Below, piece by piece: positions 53,439-62,588 of a stretch of 64,000 nt of DNA (position 1 is the first letter of the stretch; every line of letters starts with the position of its first letter). Both the position numbers and the translations under genes were made by a program. This DNA is from Chitinophaga oryziterrae (GTDB lineage: Bacteria; Bacteroidota; Bacteroidia; Chitinophagales; Chitinophagaceae), in the NCBI RefSeq assembly GCF_009758125.1, contig NZ_WRXO01000001.1, positions 1,426,001-1,490,000 on the forward strand, read 5' to 3'. The notes under the pieces were generated by a model. The model searched no databases. It saw only the letters and a list, made by a program, of their open reading frames with translations, and was not told the DNA's origin.

Positions 53439-55724
53439 ATGAAATTATCCTGCGCTCCTGTGCTTGTACTATACCTTTTTTTTGTACTATGCCACCAAAC
53501 CGCCATTGCGCAACAGTTGGCCAAACCACTACTGCTGAACGATGTGCGACATCTGCCATTGCCAGATACTCCGCACCTGGTATTTACCTTGCTTACTTTT
53601 AACGATACCGTAGAAAATATTGCGGTAGCCAATATAGATGCAAACGTGCCGGTAAAAATGGCCGTGATCGCAACTTCCCCGCTTGGCAAGGGCAGGATCA
53701 TTGCTTTTGGCAGTGGCGCTTATTTGCGTAAAGACCTGCTGCGCGATGCTGACGTGCACCAACTGGCGCAGAACATACTGACCTGGGCGGGGAATGGGCG
53801 CAAACGCCCGAAGATGGGCATTTACACCGCCGCAGATAGTGCCTTCCTGGCGTTGGCGCACCGGCAGCATATCAGCACTTACCTGGTAAAAAATACGGGC
53901 ATTGAAAAACATACCGATATCATTTATCTGGCAACAGACGTAGCAGACAAAGACACTCTGAGAGCCCTGGAAACCTTTGTGCGCAACGGTGGCACACTCA
54001 TACAGGTATCGCCTTATGAGCAATTGTATCAAAAAGTATTGGCTACGCCCGGCAGCACTATGCAACCTGCCTGTATAAATGCGCTGCTGGTAAAAGCCGG
54101 TATTTGCGATAAGAACATTGCCTTTTACAGCACTGCCGGAAACAAAGACCTGATCATAGACAGTGTACCATGCTACCTGCATTTATCCACCATGCTGCCT
54201 TTGCTAAAACGCCCGTCTACAGGATTTATGGATGATATTGCAGATGGATACATAGTGCAGCCAACGGTGGACCTGATGTTTGAAAATAACGATATCAATT
54301 CCGCTGTGTTGCAAAACCTCAAAGTACAATACAAACTACCGGATACGCTGGCCATTCCCACGCCACAAAAACCAATAACATTTTCTACTGCAGAAGATAA
54401 GGTCCGTTATCACCTCATGCAGCGCTTCCAGGAAAAGCAGCATCCTACCGCTGGAGATAAGAATGCGGTCGCCCCCGGTGCACGTTACTTTCCTGGCGTT
54501 GTGCCGGATACGGCCACCCGCGTTACTACCAGCATCACGGTGCCGGTGCAGGTAGGTGCGCAGGGGCTGCTGGAGCCAACCGCTGTATACTTTCGCCCTC
54601 ATTCTACGGGCCTGTATGTGCCGCCCGGTACGGTGGTGAAAGTGATCCTGCAAAGCAAAGACAGGAACCAGCAACTGAAAGCACAAATAGGCGTACACAG
54701 CGATGACCTGGCAGACCTGAACAGGCTGACCCGCAGCGCCGAAAATATGGTGCGCACCTTCCAGCTGGACAAAGACACGACAGAAGTTTACTCGCCCTTT
54801 GGCGGACTCCTGCAACTCAATATTGGCGATACAACTACACTTAAAGCGATCAACATTACGGTAATGGGTGCTGTGAAAGCTCCCTACTTTAAATTGGGCC
54901 AGACCAACGAAGCAGACTGGAATAATAACATTCGAAACAACCCTGCGCCCTGGGCGGAACTGGCCACCGATAAGATCATTCTTACAGTGCCTGCTTACCG
55001 CATCCGTCAATTGAGCAATCCCGTAAAACTGATGCAGTTCTGGGATGAAGTAATGGATGCAGATGCAGACCTGGCTAAGATATCCCGCACCCGTCCGCAC
55101 CCGGAAAGGGTGATCGTAGACCAGGATGTCGCTTATGGTTACATGTACACAGTACCGGAGCACATCATCGTGCCGGATGATCAAAGTTGTGAATGGATGC
55201 TGGATGAGGCCTTTGTGCGCGAACATGGCTCCTGGGGCCTGTTCCACGAACTGGGCCACCGCCACCAGTTCTGGGGCATAGACTTTGGCGAAGTGGGAGA
55301 GGTAACCGTAAACCTGTTCACCATGCACGTGTACGACAAAGTGCTGCACAAAGGTATTTATAACCACGAAGACATTGCTGATAAAGAAACAGTACTGAAA
55401 AAGATCAACAACCACCTGCACAACAAGCCTTCCTTTGAAAAGTGGGGCCAGGACCCTTTCCTGGCGCTCTGCATGTACATAGAGCTGATCCGGCAATTTG
55501 GCTGGCAGTGTATAGATGATACCTACACGAAATACAGGGCCATACCTCCGCAGCAATACCCGCAATCGCAGGAAGACAAGCGCGACTTGTGGTTCCTCAC
55601 TATTTGCGATGCGACAAAGACTAACCTTACGCAATTCTTCGATATCTGGAAAGTACCCGTGTCAGACAAGGTGAAGGGCAAAGTAACGGCCTATCCTTCC
55701 TGGCTGCCCGATGAACTTAAATGA
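53439..55724 (+). CDS. Secreted M60 (enhancin/mucinase-like) metallopeptidase
   Basis: 761 residues. Signal peptide MKLSCAPVLVLYLFFVLCHQ to AIA. Residues ~30-280 form an alpha/beta domain with GATase-like features (LGKGRIIAFGSGAYLRKDLL and LETFVRNGGTLIQVSPYEQL), a usual N-terminal part of Bacteroidota M60 proteins. The peptidase core contains the metal site WGLFHELGHRHQFWG (H-E-L-G-H, ~605-609) with EVGEVTVNLFTMHVYD downstream providing the third ligand region. M60 proteins cut O-glycosylated mucin-like proteins. GC-rich codon use (many GCG/CTG/CGC) differs from the AT-rich island beside it. A 432-codon antisense frame is only a shadow of this gene. Confidence 0.9.
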   Translation: MKLSCAPVLVLYLFFVLCHQTAIAQQLAKPLLLNDVRHLPLPDTPHLVFTLLTFNDTVENIAVANIDANVPVKMAVIATSPLGKGRIIAFGSGAYLRKDLLRDADVHQLAQNILTWAGNGRKRPKMGIYTAADSAFLALAHRQHISTYLVKNTGIEKHTDIIYLATDVADKDTLRALETFVRNGGTLIQVSPYEQLYQKVLATPGSTMQPACINALLVKAGICDKNIAFYSTAGNKDLIIDSVPCYLHLSTMLPLLKRPSTGFMDDIADGYIVQPTVDLMFENNDINSAVLQNLKVQYKLPDTLAIPTPQKPITFSTAEDKVRYHLMQRFQEKQHPTAGDKNAVAPGARYFPGVVPDTATRVTTSITVPVQVGAQGLLEPTAVYFRPHSTGLYVPPGTVVKVILQSKDRNQQLKAQIGVHSDDLADLNRLTRSAENMVRTFQLDKDTTEVYSPFGGLLQLNIGDTTTLKAINITVMGAVKAPYFKLGQTNEADWNNNIRNNPAPWAELATDKIILTVPAYRIRQLSNPVKLMQFWDEVMDADADLAKISRTRPHPERVIVDQDVAYGYMYTVPEHIIVPDDQSCEWMLDEAFVREHGSWGLFHELGHRHQFWGIDFGEVGEVTVNLFTMHVYDKVLHKGIYNHEDIADKETVLKKINNHLHNKPSFEKWGQDPFLALCMYIELIRQFGWQCIDDTYTKYRAIPPQQYPQSQEDKRDLWFLTICDATKTNLTQFFDIWKVPVSDKVKGKVTAYPSWLPDELK

Positions 55725-55933
55725 CTCGGGATGGTCGTACTTATAATCGAATTATTCATGGTTTACCTTTAAACAGAGAGAATAAGAAAAACGTATAGCC
55801 ATATACTACAGGATGTTCTTTTATTCTTTTAAAATAGTAGCTGCCGATCCTGATATTATAGGGGGATTGAAGCGCCGGTAATAAGAATAACTTCCCTTTT
55901 AAACTGCTCATATTCTGCTATTTATTCGAAATT

Positions 55934-58900
55934 ATGAACAGTAGTGGTGAGTCTTTAATTCATTTAGAAAATGAATTACTAAATAGAGGCATTAAAAACC
56001 GTATCTTTCTTACTACACAACGATTCTCTCAATCTTCTATGCCTAAGGAAACCACGAATACCATTCAGCATTACAACAGATCATCAAGAGCGATTGCAGG
56101 GAATACTTCTGCTAATGGCATTTCCCGGCCGGCACCTCAGCCGTTTATTATGGGAACAGAGGCTGATAGCATAATACAGCGGATGCCTCCAAAGAAAATT
56201 GCTTCTGGTAAAAAAAAGGCTGTTGGTAAAAAGAAAGCAGCGGCTAAGAAAAAAGCATCTGATAAGAAGAAGGCTACTAAAAGAAAGAAACAGAAGGCCG
56301 CCACCAACACTTCCGAAAAAGGTTCCGGAGGGGCAAAAAGAGCACGTATTACAGGAAAAGGTCGCGAAGTTAATCGATATGTAGCGAAAGTTGCTCCGGG
56401 AGAAGAATCAGAAGACGATACTGTAGATGAAAGAGATGATGTAGACGAAGCAATTGGGATAGGGAAAATGCTGGTGGCTGATGATAGAAAGAGAACAGGG
56501 CCAAAAGAAGATGAAAAATATGATGACGACGATGATGATGAAAAAGAAGGGAAAACAGAAAGAAAAACGCCTGTAGTAGAATATCAGGACAGGCGAGCAG
56601 CAACCAGCACTGAGCCGGTTAGAAGAGCTATGCCTTCTTCTTCCTTATCCTCTTTATCGTTAACCTCATCATCCTCATCCTCTTCCTCTTCTGACGATAC
56701 ACATGGTTTCTATACACTGAATTATTTACAACAGGAACAGATACTGGCAGTAGCCCAACATATTCTTACCTTGGCAAGGCCAATATTTGAAAGAGCACTG
56801 GCTGATCATTTAAGAGATACTTATGGTGATGTATACGGGCAGATAAACAAAGCCGTAACAGCAACAGCGTCCGAGGTTCCCACTCTGTCATCTGAACGTG
56901 ACCAGAGCAAAACGTTCAACCTAAATATAAAATCTACAAATGCGAGGTTTGGTGGTTCTGTCAGGAAAGTGGCCACTAAAAAAGTTAAAGGCGGTATAGA
57001 GCGTGAATCCGCACTGAATGGAGATGAGTTTCGTGTAGATAGTCATTATGCGGAGGCCAGCCGTAGTGCAAATAATTATGTATCGAAAGGCCCAAATGCA
57101 AGCCTGTCAGCAGTATTAAGTACATTAGAAAACATGGATTTAAACCGCTGGCCATTATTTGCATTCATGTATCAAACAAAAAACATGACCCTGTTCGAAA
57201 CATTTTCTTCTATCCGGGACCTTTTTCCGCCACTACCTGATGGCCCGGGTATTTACACCCTGGTACCTTCCCCCTTCCTGAAGGCCATAGGCTGGAAGGA
57301 ACCTCCCAATTACCTGCTTTCTCCCGGATGCCTGAACATAATGTCGAAAGGCCTCTATCATTCTGCAGAGAGTCTGCACTCGCTGGACGAACTATTTCCT
57401 GACGAAATCACTGAACTGATAAAGAGTGCCATAAGAAATTTGTCGCAGCCACAAAAGAAAGTACGTGCGGATAGTGATAAAGACGCCTTCTTTAATAGAA
57501 TCCCTCCTGTAATATTGGATGAACTATCTGACGAACAGACAGCGTCAATAAAAGGCATAAAGAGTAAAAAAGCATATACCGCACATAAAAAGGCGTTTAA
57601 GGATAATATCGCTGCTTACCTCGTGCTGACAATGATTTTTGCAGAAAAATATGAACCTAAAAAAGCCCGCTGGTTCCAGTCTGCCAGGGATGTCCTCATG
57701 CCTCCGGAATTACGTACCACTCCTTTAGCAAAACCAGCTGTACCCAAAAGCCAGCAGAATACTTTACGGAAGAACGTGAAAAAAGTTGCAACGCATCTCG
57801 GCGATTACGACTTCGGCGCATCAACCGGGGATAAAGAAGAGCATGTAAATGCTTTAATGGAAAATAATATCGGAGGCGCTCATAAGATCAGTAAATACAT
57901 TTCCGGAGGGTTTGGTAAGTTCAGTGATGTGCTGGATGCTCCTGCCAACAGAGAAGACGATCAAAGTGCGATTGACAATGTACAATCTGCTACAGATGGC
58001 CTCGAGGCATTACCAGTGCACGAAGGCTGGGCCTATCGCCTGGAGTCTGAGGTCACGGATCATGAACCCGGTCAAATTATCTCTCCGGGTGTATTATGGA
58101 GTGCTAGTTCCTCTCCGCGCTTCGGCATCCAATTTGACAAAACTGGCAAAGGCGATCTTTATGTCATCAAATGCCTGCACACCGGCAAGGATGTACAACT
58201 ACTGGCGGGAGCTCTCAAATGGTATCAGCGGGAAATATTATTTCCACCCTATGCAAGGTTTGTCGTAGAAAACAAGAGGATACGGGGGAAAAAGAAAGAG
58301 CAGGGTTCCATCTATATAATGAAAGAGCTTGCTCCTGCGGGCAAGCCGTTTCAGCCAGAGGACCTCGACACCGTTGTTGGTTCCGATCCAGGGGAGACCA
58401 CAGAAGTACAAACCCTCGTGGATAAACGCCACTATAATAAAGCTGCCGCAAAATACAGCCGGCATGAAGCATGGGGAGCCAGCGAAGCGCATCGGGATGG
58501 GATAGAAAACCTGCGGAGCGGTATTCATCACCCAAGGGAAATATATGGCCTGCAAACCTTCCGCAAATGGCAGGCACTACTTCGCAAAAAAGAAGATGCT
58601 CCGGGACTGGACGCGCTATGGACTGTTGATGGGCTACTGGGAGTTGCAACGGAACTGACAGGACACAAAAACTTTCGCAATCACTTTAGCGGGTGGGGGG
58701 ACGACACCTCTACGTACGAGCTTACACAACCTCAGATAGATGCGCTGCTTGAAAAAAATATTACGGTTAATGCGGCATATAAGGAAGAAGATCTGATAGA
58801 TGACTGGGAGAGGGAATTAACAGCATCCCTTATTAAGACAATAAAGAAAGAAATAAAAGAGAAAACACGATTTACCGTGAACGTCGCCGATATAAACACT

Positions 58901-59317
58901 ATCGGCGATGCGCTGAAAGATGATGCAGAACCCCGCTACGAAGTATACTACCCCTATAGTGAAAGGGAAGAAATCCGTTCTCACCTGATAATCCTGCTGG
59001 CAAAATATAAAAACGTTCTCGCCGGGAAGAGAACAACTTTTAACCGTACATCCCCAACATCTGATGGCCCTAAAGCATTCAACAAAGAAATAGCAGGCCT
59101 CGCGGCCAACCTCCAACAGGATATCGTAGCCTGCCATCCCTTCGATGATGGAAATGGTCGCATCAGCCGTATGTACATGTACAAAGTGCTACAGCATTTC
59201 CTTATTTCCGATGATGCAGACAGGCTTCCGGTAATCGAAAATACGGGCAATGACCTTGGTACTTCGAGGGCTGAATGGGCAAGTATGCTCGGTGAAAAAA
59301 TCTATGCTAAAAAGTGA
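55934..59317 (+). CDS. Large multidomain toxin/effector with ADP-ribosyltransferase-like and Fic domains
   Basis: 1127 residues, no signal peptide. The N-terminal ~85 residues carry SIIQRMPP, like leader regions of proteins loaded into contractile injection systems. Residues 87-121 are a lysine/alanine tract resembling histone H1 tails (GKKKAVGKKKAAAKKKASDK) and include KKATKRKKQK, a possible nuclear-localisation signal; an acidic run (196-202) and a Ser run (~235-253) follow. After a large unknown region, residues ~640-800 fit an R-S-E ADP-ribosyltransferase: R702, S723-A-S725 and Q765-R-E767 within YQREILFPPYARFVVE. The C-terminal ~130 residues hold the Fic motif H1068-P-F-D-D-G-N-G-R-I-S-R1079. 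Fic enzymes usually transfer AMP to hydroxyl side chains. No Fic inhibitory motif was noticed. No immunity gene is adjacent. Confidence 0.82.
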   Translation: MNSSGESLIHLENELLNRGIKNRIFLTTQRFSQSSMPKETTNTIQHYNRSSRAIAGNTSANGISRPAPQPFIMGTEADSIIQRMPPKKIASGKKKAVGKKKAAAKKKASDKKKATKRKKQKAATNTSEKGSGGAKRARITGKGREVNRYVAKVAPGEESEDDTVDERDDVDEAIGIGKMLVADDRKRTGPKEDEKYDDDDDDEKEGKTERKTPVVEYQDRRAATSTEPVRRAMPSSSLSSLSLTSSSSSSSSSDDTHGFYTLNYLQQEQILAVAQHILTLARPIFERALADHLRDTYGDVYGQINKAVTATASEVPTLSSERDQSKTFNLNIKSTNARFGGSVRKVATKKVKGGIERESALNGDEFRVDSHYAEASRSANNYVSKGPNASLSAVLSTLENMDLNRWPLFAFMYQTKNMTLFETFSSIRDLFPPLPDGPGIYTLVPSPFLKAIGWKEPPNYLLSPGCLNIMSKGLYHSAESLHSLDELFPDEITELIKSAIRNLSQPQKKVRADSDKDAFFNRIPPVILDELSDEQTASIKGIKSKKAYTAHKKAFKDNIAAYLVLTMIFAEKYEPKKARWFQSARDVLMPPELRTTPLAKPAVPKSQQNTLRKNVKKVATHLGDYDFGASTGDKEEHVNALMENNIGGAHKISKYISGGFGKFSDVLDAPANREDDQSAIDNVQSATDGLEALPVHEGWAYRLESEVTDHEPGQIISPGVLWSASSSPRFGIQFDKTGKGDLYVIKCLHTGKDVQLLAGALKWYQREILFPPYARFVVENKRIRGKKKEQGSIYIMKELAPAGKPFQPEDLDTVVGSDPGETTEVQTLVDKRHYNKAAAKYSRHEAWGASEAHRDGIENLRSGIHHPREIYGLQTFRKWQALLRKKEDAPGLDALWTVDGLLGVATELTGHKNFRNHFSGWGDDTSTYELTQPQIDALLEKNITVNAAYKEEDLIDDWERELTASLIKTIKKEIKEKTRFTVNVADINTIGDALKDDAEPRYEVYYPYSEREEIRSHLIILLAKYKNVLAGKRTTFNRTSPTSDGPKAFNKEIAGLAANLQQDIVACHPFDDGNGRISRMYMYKVLQHFLISDDADRLPVIENTGNDLGTSRAEWASMLGEKIYAKK

Positions 59318-59459
59318 TAATTTCTCACTGGTGTTTTGATATTAACCGAAGATTGTCTTATAGTAGTATAGTACACCTGGGTTTAAAGTTATCTTACCAT
59401 ATATGTATCCTTTATAAAGTTCAGCAGTCCGACAATTTTTGTTTGTATAGCCGGAAAGT

Positions 59460-59496
59460 CATATACTTGCATAATCATTGATTAGTCAAGTATATG
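59460..59496. promoter_or_regulatory. Inverted repeat over the MarR start codon
   Basis: CATATACTTG (59460-59469) and CAAGTATATG (59487-59496) are perfect 10-bp inverted repeats separated by 17 bp. The right arm contains the ATG of the MarR gene and the left arm holds TATACTTG, one base off the -7 box TAnnTTTG. A repressor bound here would block both transcription and the start region. Confidence 0.65.
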
Positions 59497-59925
59497 TCAG
59501 CAGTCAGTCACTCTCTTAAGTTCCTTATGAACCTGGCGAAAATACAGGCAGTTATTGCCCGCAGGTTTGATAAGTTAAGTATGCATGGCATTGGGTTTAA
59601 CGATTTTCTGATCCTGTACCTGTTGCAACAGTCTCCTGGTGAAAAGCTACGGCGCGCAGACTTATCAGAAAAAGTGGGGCTCACTGCTTCCGGTATTACC
59701 CGTATGTTATTGCCGATGGAAAAAATGGGACTTATAAAAAGGGAGGCACACGAATGGGACGCGCGGGTGAGTTACGTAGTACTTACAGCGGCCGGCCGGC
59801 AAATATATGAAGACGCAAAGTATACGGCCAATGCCATTGCCAAAGAAATCATTCCAGTAGAAAATTTGAAAAACAACCAACCCGTGGCTGAACTGTTTAA
59901 GCTGCTTGGTGGTACTATTGTATAA
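59494..59925 (+). CDS. MarR family transcriptional regulator
   Basis: 143 residues. Wing-helix parts: FNDFLILYLLQQSPGEKLRR, LSEKVGLTASGITRMLLPME, and MGLIKREAHEWDARVSYVVL with the D-A-R wing signature, plus long terminal dimerisation helices. The start codon is embedded in a 10-bp inverted repeat, supporting autoregulation. It is 11 bp from the phosphotransferase gene, so the two are co-transcribed; the regulator likely senses the substrate or product of that kinase. The large ART-Fic gene ends 176 bp upstream but has its own transcription unit. Confidence 0.9.
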   Translation: MSAVSHSLKFLMNLAKIQAVIARRFDKLSMHGIGFNDFLILYLLQQSPGEKLRRADLSEKVGLTASGITRMLLPMEKMGLIKREAHEWDARVSYVVLTAAGRQIYEDAKYTANAIAKEIIPVENLKNNQPVAELFKLLGGTIV

Positions 59926-59936
59926 ATCCGTTATCT

Positions 59937-60941
59937 ATGTCACTGATCAATTCTTCTCTTATCCCGACCTCCCGGATAGCTGCTGTTGAAATGGCTTTGC
60001 TACAGGCTTTTGGGACCTCTGCTGTTACCGATATTTCGTTGCTTGCCGGGGGGCTTTCGGCTTCTTCCGTGTATAAAATTGTAGTACATAACAAGCCCTA
60101 TGTGCTCAAACTGAATGCACATGCAACTGCGACTTTACCTAAGCCGCTGGTGCTTGCTGCTGCTGCTGGTATTGCTCCGCCATTGCATTACCAGGATATA
60201 GAAAATGGTATTTCCATTAGTGGTTTTATAGACAGTAAGCCTATACGTGCTGTTTTGGCTCCGGATAAGTTAATTGCCGAACTGGCCGGGACCCTCAAAG
60301 CTATTCATTCGGTGCCATGTGAGGTTGAGGGAGACGATTTGCAGGGGACCATTGATGGAATGATCGACAGGTTCAGGCAAACCAATATGTTGTCGGGGCC
60401 AGTGTTCGACGAGTGTTTCGGGCATTATGAAAAGATAAGGGATAAATACCCCTGGAAGGATACGAATAAAGTATTCAGCCATAATGACCTTAACCCAAGT
60501 AATATTTTGTACGATGGGGAAAGGATATGGATTATTGATTGGGATGTCGCTTTTTTAAACGATCAGTATATTGATCTGGCAAATGTTGCCAATTTCTTTG
60601 TGCATACCGGAGAACAGGAAAGCATATTGTTGAATAAGTATTTTGACAATGCTGCAGATGACTATAAAACAGCACGTTTTTTTGTCATGCGCCAGGTTTG
60701 CAGGATCATTTATGCAATGCTGATGTTTCAGGTTGCGGTGCAAAGTAAGCCTGCTGATTACATACATAATCAGGAAATGGAAGGAATCGGCCTGAAAGAG
60801 TTTGGTGCATTGATGGGCTCCGGTCAATTATCCCTGGCAGCTTATGAAGGCCAGCTAATGTATGGGAAAGCCTTGCTGAATGAAGCTGTGCATCAGATGC
60901 GCTCTCCGCGTTTTGCAATCTCTCTTGCACAACTCGTGTAG
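59937..60941 (+). CDS. Aminoglycoside/choline kinase-like phosphotransferase
   Basis: 334 residues. The APH fold is recognised from VVHNKPYVLKLNAHATATLP with the ATP-binding Lys, a hinge region, the catalytic loop VFSHNDLNPSNILYDGERIW (H-N-D-x-x-x-x-N) and the metal-binding IIDWDVAFLNDQYIDLANVA. The segment order and CHOK-like YIDLANVANFF suit choline/ethanolamine kinases or homoserine kinase-type proteins more than drug-resistance enzymes. The substrate is not clear. Gene 11 bp after its MarR regulator, suggesting inducible control. Confidence 0.87.
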   Translation: MSLINSSLIPTSRIAAVEMALLQAFGTSAVTDISLLAGGLSASSVYKIVVHNKPYVLKLNAHATATLPKPLVLAAAAGIAPPLHYQDIENGISISGFIDSKPIRAVLAPDKLIAELAGTLKAIHSVPCEVEGDDLQGTIDGMIDRFRQTNMLSGPVFDECFGHYEKIRDKYPWKDTNKVFSHNDLNPSNILYDGERIWIIDWDVAFLNDQYIDLANVANFFVHTGEQESILLNKYFDNAADDYKTARFFVMRQVCRIIYAMLMFQVAVQSKPADYIHNQEMEGIGLKEFGALMGSGQLSLAAYEGQLMYGKALLNEAVHQMRSPRFAISLAQLV

Positions 60942-61448
60942 TTATTTTGCTATTACTGGTCATAATCTCAGGAGGCCATTTTACTTTTGGACAACTTCCT
61001 GAGATTATACTCATTACTTGAAAAGCCTCAGCAAAGATGGACATTGCAGATAAAAACCACACATGGCCGGAGAAAAAAGTATAAGTAATTGGTAAAATTA
61101 AACAAGTCTTATAGCAACTTTGTATTAATTCATTTGATTAACTTTAAAACAGTTTCCACGTGAGCTTAGCATGCTAAGCAGCTTTTTATGAAAACTGACT
61201 GTACCCTTGACCCATAAGCATCAGACCACCTTCTTTAAAGATTCAATTATTAAGTACCAGGCCAAAGATTCAACGACAGTCATTTTTTTTGTATCAATAT
61301 GCAATCGTTTGCATAGATGTTGAAATTATCTGTATATAACATTTAAAATACCCGTTATGAAACATCTGATTCCCCGGCAGACAGATGCAACTGCTATATC
61401 CACAGCACCCACTTCAGTAAATGATCTATAAACTGTTAAATCAATAGC
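60942..61448. other. Intergenic region with two palindromic elements
   Basis: 507 bp without a gene. A 12-bp inverted repeat ATAATCTCAGGA (60962-60973) with 60997-61008 and a 23-nt loop lies just after the kinase gene and may terminate it. A perfect 16-bp palindrome GCTTAGCATGCTAAGC is at 61164-61179, followed by TTTTT. The remaining bases, including the region before the GH105 gene, show nothing I can name. Confidence 0.6.
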
Positions 61449-62564
61449 ATGAAACGTTTGATGATTTTTATGATGATTCTCAATTACGGTATTGTTGATG
61501 CACAACCCGGTACACTGAAACATTTTCCCAAAGGCAGTTCGCCGGAAGAGATCGGAAAACGGGTGGCAAACCGTTTTCTGGCCTCTCCCCATCCCAATTT
61601 TGGCCGGCCAACACCCCCTTCCGTTATTACATATCCGGAAGTATGTACATGGTATGGCGCATTGTCATTTGCCAGGGCAAGCGGTGATAAGCTCCTTAGA
61701 GACAAACTGGCCAAACGTTTTGATCCGCTTTTTGGTGATGAGGCGGCTTTGGTTCCACCTCCGGATCACGTAGACCATACCGTTTTCGGGGCAGTTCCTT
61801 TAGAGTTGTACCAACAACTGAAAGAACAGCGCTACCTGGATATGGGAAAGACAATTGCAGATAAACAATGGGGAACACCCGAAGGGGCACACGTAAAACC
61901 GGAATCTGTTGTTTATTCTGATCAGGGGCTTACCTGGCAAACCCGTTTGTGGATAGATGATATGTTTATGATCACAGCAGTGCAGGCGCAGGCTTATCGT
62001 GCTACAGGTAACAAGCAGTATATTGATCGTGCTGCCAGGGAAATGGTGGTTTACCTGGACTCATTGCAACAACCTAACGGACTATTCTATCATGCTCCTG
62101 ATGTGCCTTTTTTCTGGGGACGGGGCAATGGCTGGATGGCTGCCGGCATGAGCGAGTTGCTACGCTCATTACCCTCAGATAACCCCGACCGGCCCCGTAT
62201 CATGCAGGGTTACAAAAAGATGATGGCCACACTACTTAAGTGTCAGGCGGAGGATGGTATGTGGCGGCAACTGGTGGATGATCCTGCTTCATGGCAGGAA
62301 ACTTCCTGCACAGGCATGTTCACATTTGCTATGATCACCGGCGTAAAACAGGGATGGCTTGATGCTGCTACCTATGGACCGGCAGCACGTAAGGCATGGC
62401 TGGCGCTGATCACCTACATTGATGAAAACGGAGATATCCGGGAAGTATGCGAAGGCACAAATAAGAAAAATGACCGGCAGTATTACCTGGACCGTAAACG
62501 TATTACCGGTGATATGCATGGTCAGGCGCCGGTACTATGGTGTGCCGCAGCATTATTACGCTAA
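61449..62564 (+). CDS. GH105 family unsaturated rhamnogalacturonyl hydrolase
   Basis: 371 residues with a signal peptide (MKRLMIFMMILNYGIVDA). The (alpha/alpha)6 barrel is indicated by VCTWYGALSFARASGDKLLR, the catalytic-region LWIDDMFMITAVQAQAYRAT (Asp in WIDDM), DVPFFWGRGNGWMAAGMSEL and QETSCTGMFTFAMITGV. WGRGNGW is a hallmark of GH105. These enzymes remove the unsaturated uronic acid left on rhamnogalacturonan or similar fragments by a lyase. It begins a plus-strand unit with the GH97 gene 25 bp later, so a polysaccharide-utilisation locus for pectin-like material is likely, continuing beyond the window. Confidence 0.93.
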   Translation: MKRLMIFMMILNYGIVDAQPGTLKHFPKGSSPEEIGKRVANRFLASPHPNFGRPTPPSVITYPEVCTWYGALSFARASGDKLLRDKLAKRFDPLFGDEAALVPPPDHVDHTVFGAVPLELYQQLKEQRYLDMGKTIADKQWGTPEGAHVKPESVVYSDQGLTWQTRLWIDDMFMITAVQAQAYRATGNKQYIDRAAREMVVYLDSLQQPNGLFYHAPDVPFFWGRGNGWMAAGMSELLRSLPSDNPDRPRIMQGYKKMMATLLKCQAEDGMWRQLVDDPASWQETSCTGMFTFAMITGVKQGWLDAATYGPAARKAWLALITYIDENGDIREVCEGTNKKNDRQYYLDRKRITGDMHGQAPVLWCAAALLR

Positions 62565-62588
62565 AATAATAACCTCTTAAAAACACGT

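Noticed and set aside
53529..54182. 217-codon minus-strand frame
   Set aside because: Shadow of the same M60 gene; no recognisable protein features.
54336..55634. 432-codon open frame on the minus strand
   Set aside because: Fully antisense to the M60 peptidase, whose plus-strand frame has a signal peptide and HELGH site; it arises from GC-rich codon structure.
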